7,706 nt of DNA, from assembly GCA_963605535.1 (NCBI GenBank), contig CAVCXB010000146.1, positions 1 through 7,706 of the forward strand, in the 5' to 3' direction. Both the position numbers and the translations under genes were made by a program. Shown here piece by piece: positions 4,777-7,706 of this stretch. The DNA comes from Anthropogastromicrobium chipingensis_A. GTDB taxonomy: Bacteria; Bacillota; Clostridia; Lachnospirales; Lachnospiraceae. Every line of letters starts with the position of its first letter. The first letter of the stretch is position 1. A model generated the notes under the pieces. It saw only the letters and a program-made list of their open reading frames with translations. It was not told the origin of the DNA and ran no database searches.

Positions 4777-7706
4777 TTATCTCGGAACCTCTTCCATGAT
4801 ATAAGCCTCTACGATATCATCAACCTGAATATCATTGAACTTTTCAAATACAAGACCACATTCGTAGCCTTCCTTTACTTCCTTTACATCGTCCTTGAAA
4901 CGCTTTAAGGATGCCAGACCGCCCTCATAGATCTGCTCGCCATCTCTGGTGATACGGATCTTGCAGCCTCTCTGGAACAGACCGTCGGTTACATAGGAAC
5001 CAGCAATGTTGCCGACACCAGATGCCTTGAAGATCTGGCGAACCTGTGCGTGACCGATTACCTTCTCCTCGTAGATTGGGTCAAGCATACCCTTCATAGC
5101 GGCCTCTACATCAGCGATTGCCTGATAGATGACGCGGTACAGACGGATCTCAACCTTCTCACGCTCGGATACGGATTTTGCCATTGCATCCGGACGAATA
5201 TTGAAACCAATGATAATTGCATTGGATGCGGATGCCAACGATACATCAGACTCGTTGATTGCACCAACACCGCTGTGGATAATCTTAACAACAACCTCCT
5301 CATTGGACAGCTTCAAAAGGGACTGCTTTACAGCCTCAACAGAACCCTGAACGTCTGCCTTAACGATGAGGTTCAGTTCCTTTAAGCTTCCTTCCTTGAT
5401 CTGAGAATTCAGGCTGTCAAGGGTAAGCTGTGTCTTGGTATCAGCCAGAAGCTTTTCTCTGTTCTCCTTGATGAAGGTCTCAGCGAAGCTTCTTGCTTCC
5501 TTCTCATTCTCGGTGCAAACAAAGATCTCACCTGCGTTTGGAACGTCGTTCAGACCAAGAATCTCAACTGGCATGGACGGAGTTGCTTCCTTTACTCTGC
5601 GCCCCTTATCGTCGATCATTGCACGAACCTTACCATAGCAGGAACCTGCTGCCACATTGTCACCAACGTGAAGGGTACCCTTCTGAACCAGGATGGTAGC
5701 AACTGGTCCACGACCCTTATCGAGCTGTGCCTCGATGACAAGACCTCTTGCCTTACGGTTCGGATTTGCCTTCAGATCCTTCATCTCTGCATCCAGCAGG
5801 ATCATCTCGAGCAGAGTGTCAATTCCCTCATGTGTCTTAGCAGATACTGGAACGAAGATGGTCTGACCACCCCAATCCTCAGCAACGAGTTCATACTCGG
5901 AAAGTTCCTGCTTAACACGCTCGATATTTGCACTCGGCTTATCAATCTTGTTGACTGCTACGATGATATCAACGCCTGCTGCCTTTGCATGGTTGATTGC
6001 CTCGATGGTCTGTGGCATAACACCATCGTCTGCTGCGACAACGAGTACGGCGATATCGGTTGCCTGTGCACCACGCATACGCATTGCGGTAAATGCCTCA
6101 TGACCTGGTGTATCAAGGAAGGTGATATCCTGTCCATTGCACTTAACCATATAAGCACCGATGTGCTGTGTGATTCCGCCAGCCTCTCTTGCGATTACGT
6201 TTGTAGAACGGATTGCATCCAGAAGGGACGTCTTACCGTGGTCAACGTGACCCATTACGCAGACAACCGGAGGTCTGGAAACCTTTGTCTCTTCTGGATC
6301 GTCCTCCTCACGAAGAAGTTCCTCAATAACATCAACCTTTACTTCCTTCTCGCAAATGTAGTTGAACTCAAGTGCGATCTCCTCAGCCTGCTCGAATGTC
6401 AGCTCAGCGTTGATGGTCATCATGGTTCCCTTCATAAAGAGCGTCTTTACGAGTGCTGCCGGCTGCTGCTTCATTGCCTCAGCTAACTCTGCCAGTGTTA
6501 AGGTCTCTGGGATGGTGATTGTCTTGATTCCATCATCCGCTTCCTCCTTCGGCTGAACCTCTGGCTTCTTGTTGTTCTGCTTCATCTTGGAAATGTTTCG
6601 TGTATTCTCGGTGAATCTGGAGTTCTTCTCCTGATTCTGTCTTTCCTTCTCACGAATCTCGCGCTCCTTCTTGTTTAAGCCCTTGCCGCCTCTTGCCTCA
6701 CTCTTGGTCATTCCAGTTCCCATGGAGTCAAGATTTTCTCTCTCGGGTCTTGCACCTCTCTGGCCGTCTCTTCTTGCGCCGTAGCCACCCTGGCCGTTTC
6801 CGCCGTCACGTCTCTGGCCGTTGCCCTGACCGTAACCGCCTTCGCGTCTCTGACCGCCCTGGCCATTGCCATAGCCGCCTTCTCTTCTCTGGCCGTTGCC
6901 GCCCTCGCGTCTCTGACCGTCTCTGGAGCCATAGCCGCCTTCGCGTCTCTGACCACCCTGGCCATTACCATTTCCGCCATCACGTCTCTGGCCATCTCTG
7001 GAGCCATAGCCGCCTTCGCGTCTCTGACCACCCTGGCCATTACCATTTCCGCCATCACGTCTCTGGCCATCTCTGGAGCCATAGCCGCCTTCGCGTCTCT
7101 GACCACCCTGGCCATTACCATTTCCGCCATCACGTCTCTGGCCATCTCTGGAGCCATAGCCGCCTTCGCGTCTCTGACCACCCTGGCCATTTCCGTTTCC
7201 ACCGTCACGTCTCTGGCCATCTCTGGAACCGTAGCTGCCTTCGCGTCTCTGACCGTTACCCTGACCGTTTCCACCGTCACGTCTCTGACCATCTCTGCCG
7301 TCGCGTCTGGAATTGTTGTCTCTTCTATTTCCATTTCCATCGTTTGTGGATCTGGACTCATTTCGATCGTTCTTTGCGTTATCTCTTGGTGCATTCTCCT
7401 TGACTGGAGCTTCCTTTGGTGCCTCTGCCTTTGTATTCTCTGGTGCCTTCTCTGCAGGCTTTGCATTCTCTGCCTTCTCCTGCTTTTCAGCAGACTTTTC
7501 TGCCTTCTCACCTTCCGGCTTCTTTGCACCGTCTGGACGCTTCTTCTTGGAGATTGGCTTTGTACTGTTTTCCGGATGGAATAGCAGACGAAGTTTCTTC
7601 TTTGGAGCGCCATCCTTATCGGAACCTCTTTCCTTGTCAGAGGACTCTGCAGGCTTCTTGAATGCCTTTCTTACTTCCTCTACCATGGTATCCTGAAGCA
7701 TGGTTG
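4777..7706 (-). CDS. infB: Translation initiation factor IF-2 (5' end outside window)
   Basis: GTPase that brings initiator fMet-tRNA to the 30S subunit and promotes subunit joining. Residues are numbered from the first visible Met (7701). Residues 1-16 look like the end of a first IF2_N module; 50-115 are Lys/Ala/Glu/Pro-rich; 125-317 are Gly/Arg/Asp/Gln/Asn repeats; 340-390 are charged; 393-450 are the second IF2_N module. The G domain shows GHVDHGKT (484-491), GGITQHIG in switch I, DTPGH (530-534), NKID (584-587) and SAK (620-622). The domains usual after it follow, including a C2 domain ending in MEEVPR. The frame stays open upstream of 7701 to the edge, no ribosome binding site is visible, and the usual MxKIRVxELAKE start is missing, so the Met at 7701 is probably internal. 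Stop TAA is at 4777-4779. The family call is near certain; the true start is unknown. Confidence 0.98.
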   Translation of the reverse strand, partial: TMLQDTMVEEVRKAFKKPAESSDKERGSDKDGAPKKKLRLLFHPENSTKPISKKKRPDGAKKPEGEKAEKSAEKQEKAENAKPAEKAPENTKAEAPKEAPVKENAPRDNAKNDRNESRSTNDGNGNRRDNNSRRDGRDGQRRDGGNGQGNGQRREGSYGSRDGQRRDGGNGNGQGGQRREGGYGSRDGQRRDGGNGNGQGGQRREGGYGSRDGQRRDGGNGNGQGGQRREGGYGSRDGQRRDGGNGNGQGGQRREGGYGSRDGQRREGGNGQRREGGYGNGQGGQRREGGYGQGNGQRRDGGNGQGGYGARRDGQRGARPERENLDSMGTGMTKSEARGGKGLNKKEREIREKERQNQEKNSRFTENTRNISKMKQNNKKPEVQPKEEADDGIKTITIPETLTLAELAEAMKQQPAALVKTLFMKGTMMTINAELTFEQAEEIALEFNYICEKEVKVDVIEELLREEDDPEETKVSRPPVVCVMGHVDHGKTSLLDAIRSTNVIAREAGGITQHIGAYMVKCNGQDITFLDTPGHEAFTAMRMRGAQATDIAVLVVAADDGVMPQTIEAINHAKAAGVDIIVAVNKIDKPSANIERVKQELSEYELVAEDWGGQTIFVPVSAKTHEGIDTLLEMILLDAEMKDLKANPNRKARGLVIEAQLDKGRGPVATILVQKGTLHVGDNVAAGSCYGKVRAMIDDKGRRVKEATPSMPVEILGLNDVPNAGEIFVCTENEKEARSFAETFIKENREKLLADTKTQLTLDSLNSQIKEGSLKELNLIVKADVQGSVEAVKQSLLKLSNEEVVVKIIHSGVGAINESDVSLASASNAIIIGFNIRPDAMAKSVSEREKVEIRLYRVIYQAIADVEAAMKGMLDPIYEEKVIGHAQVRQIFKASGVGNIAGSYVTDGLFQRGCKIRITRDGEQIYEGGLASLKRFKDDVKEVKEGYECGLVFEKFNDIQVDDIVEAYIMEEVPR
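6892..7251 (-). repeat. 75-bp in-frame tandem repeats in infB (25-residue Gly/Arg-rich unit)
   Basis: Four full units lie at 7251-7177, 7176-7102, 7101-7027 and 7026-6952, with a partial fifth at 6951-6892. Each encodes 25 residues starting QRREGGYGSRDG and ending GNGNGQGG (10 Gly, 5 Arg, 3 Gln, 2 Asn, 2 Asp, 1 Glu, 1 Tyr, 1 Ser). By eye, 6920-7191 is perfectly periodic at 75 bp (272 bp, about 3.6 copies). The outermost unit, nearest the protein N-terminus, has drifted at about seven bases and reads GSYG instead of GGYG. More degenerate Gly/Arg sequence flanks the array, giving a low-complexity block of roughly 6750-7325. Since 75 is a multiple of three, copy-number change keeps the frame. 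Recent duplication or ongoing homogenisation is inferred from the exact identity. Confidence 0.95.

Noticed and set aside
5668..6486. 272-codon open frame on the plus strand opposite the infB GTPase core
   Set aside because: The opposite strand encodes the fully conserved IF2 G domain. The plus-strand product is Cys/Leu-rich with no recognisable domain, promoter or ribosome binding site.
6892..7251. CRISPR-like array
   Set aside because: The repeats are directly adjacent with no unique spacers, continue in frame through infB and encode a regular peptide.
6693..7403. 236-codon open frame on the plus strand across the infB repeats
   Set aside because: It is the antisense reading of the 75-bp repeats, which keep every frame open because the unit is divisible by three. 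It encodes only His/Arg/Ser repeats and has no supported start.
7699..7701. ATG at 7701 as the true infB start
   Set aside because: The frame is open upstream to the edge, no ribosome binding site is visible, and the residues just after it match the end, not the beginning, of an IF2_N module.

Overview
The window is a single minus-strand block of chromosomal housekeeping genes, read from position 7706 down to about position 105. The order infB - rbfA - nrnA (DHH/DHHA1 phosphoesterase) - truB - ribF is a classic translation/RNA-processing operon of Firmicutes. Strong AGGAGG-type ribosome binding sites, moderate GC, the DHH gene between rbfA and truB, and the sequence flavour of the proteins suggest a Clostridia member, most likely Lachnospiraceae-like. 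This rests on recognition of gene families and not on a database search. There are no tRNA or rRNA genes, CRISPR arrays, IS elements or phage genes.

Layout along the transcribed (minus) strand. infB (7706-4777) is cut at its 5' end by the window edge and carries a long Gly/Arg-rich tandem-repeat region ahead of the GTPase core. A 113-bp gap follows (4776-4664), holding a terminator-like hairpin and a separate 37-bp imperfect palindrome. Then come rbfA (4663-4265), nrnA (4261-3284, 3-bp gap), truB (3294-2368, 11-bp overlap with nrnA), ribF (2352-1384, 15-bp gap) and a membrane-anchored SH3/NlpC-P60 cell-wall hydrolase (1421-105, 38-bp overlap with ribF). The final 104 bp hold a strong sigma-A-type promoter, also on the minus strand. 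It is followed by a hairpin-forming leader that runs out of the window.

Functionally, IF2, RbfA and TruB act in translation initiation, 30S maturation and tRNA Psi55 formation. NrnA degrades very short RNAs and/or pAp, and RibF makes FMN and FAD. The NlpC/P60 hydrolase is the odd member: it acts outside the membrane on peptidoglycan but is probably translationally coupled to ribF.

I see no clearly new system. The points most worth a second look are the exact 75-bp repeats in infB and the RGG-like disordered region they encode, the promoter plus structured leader at the edge, the structured infB-rbfA spacer, and the wall hydrolase attached to a translation operon.
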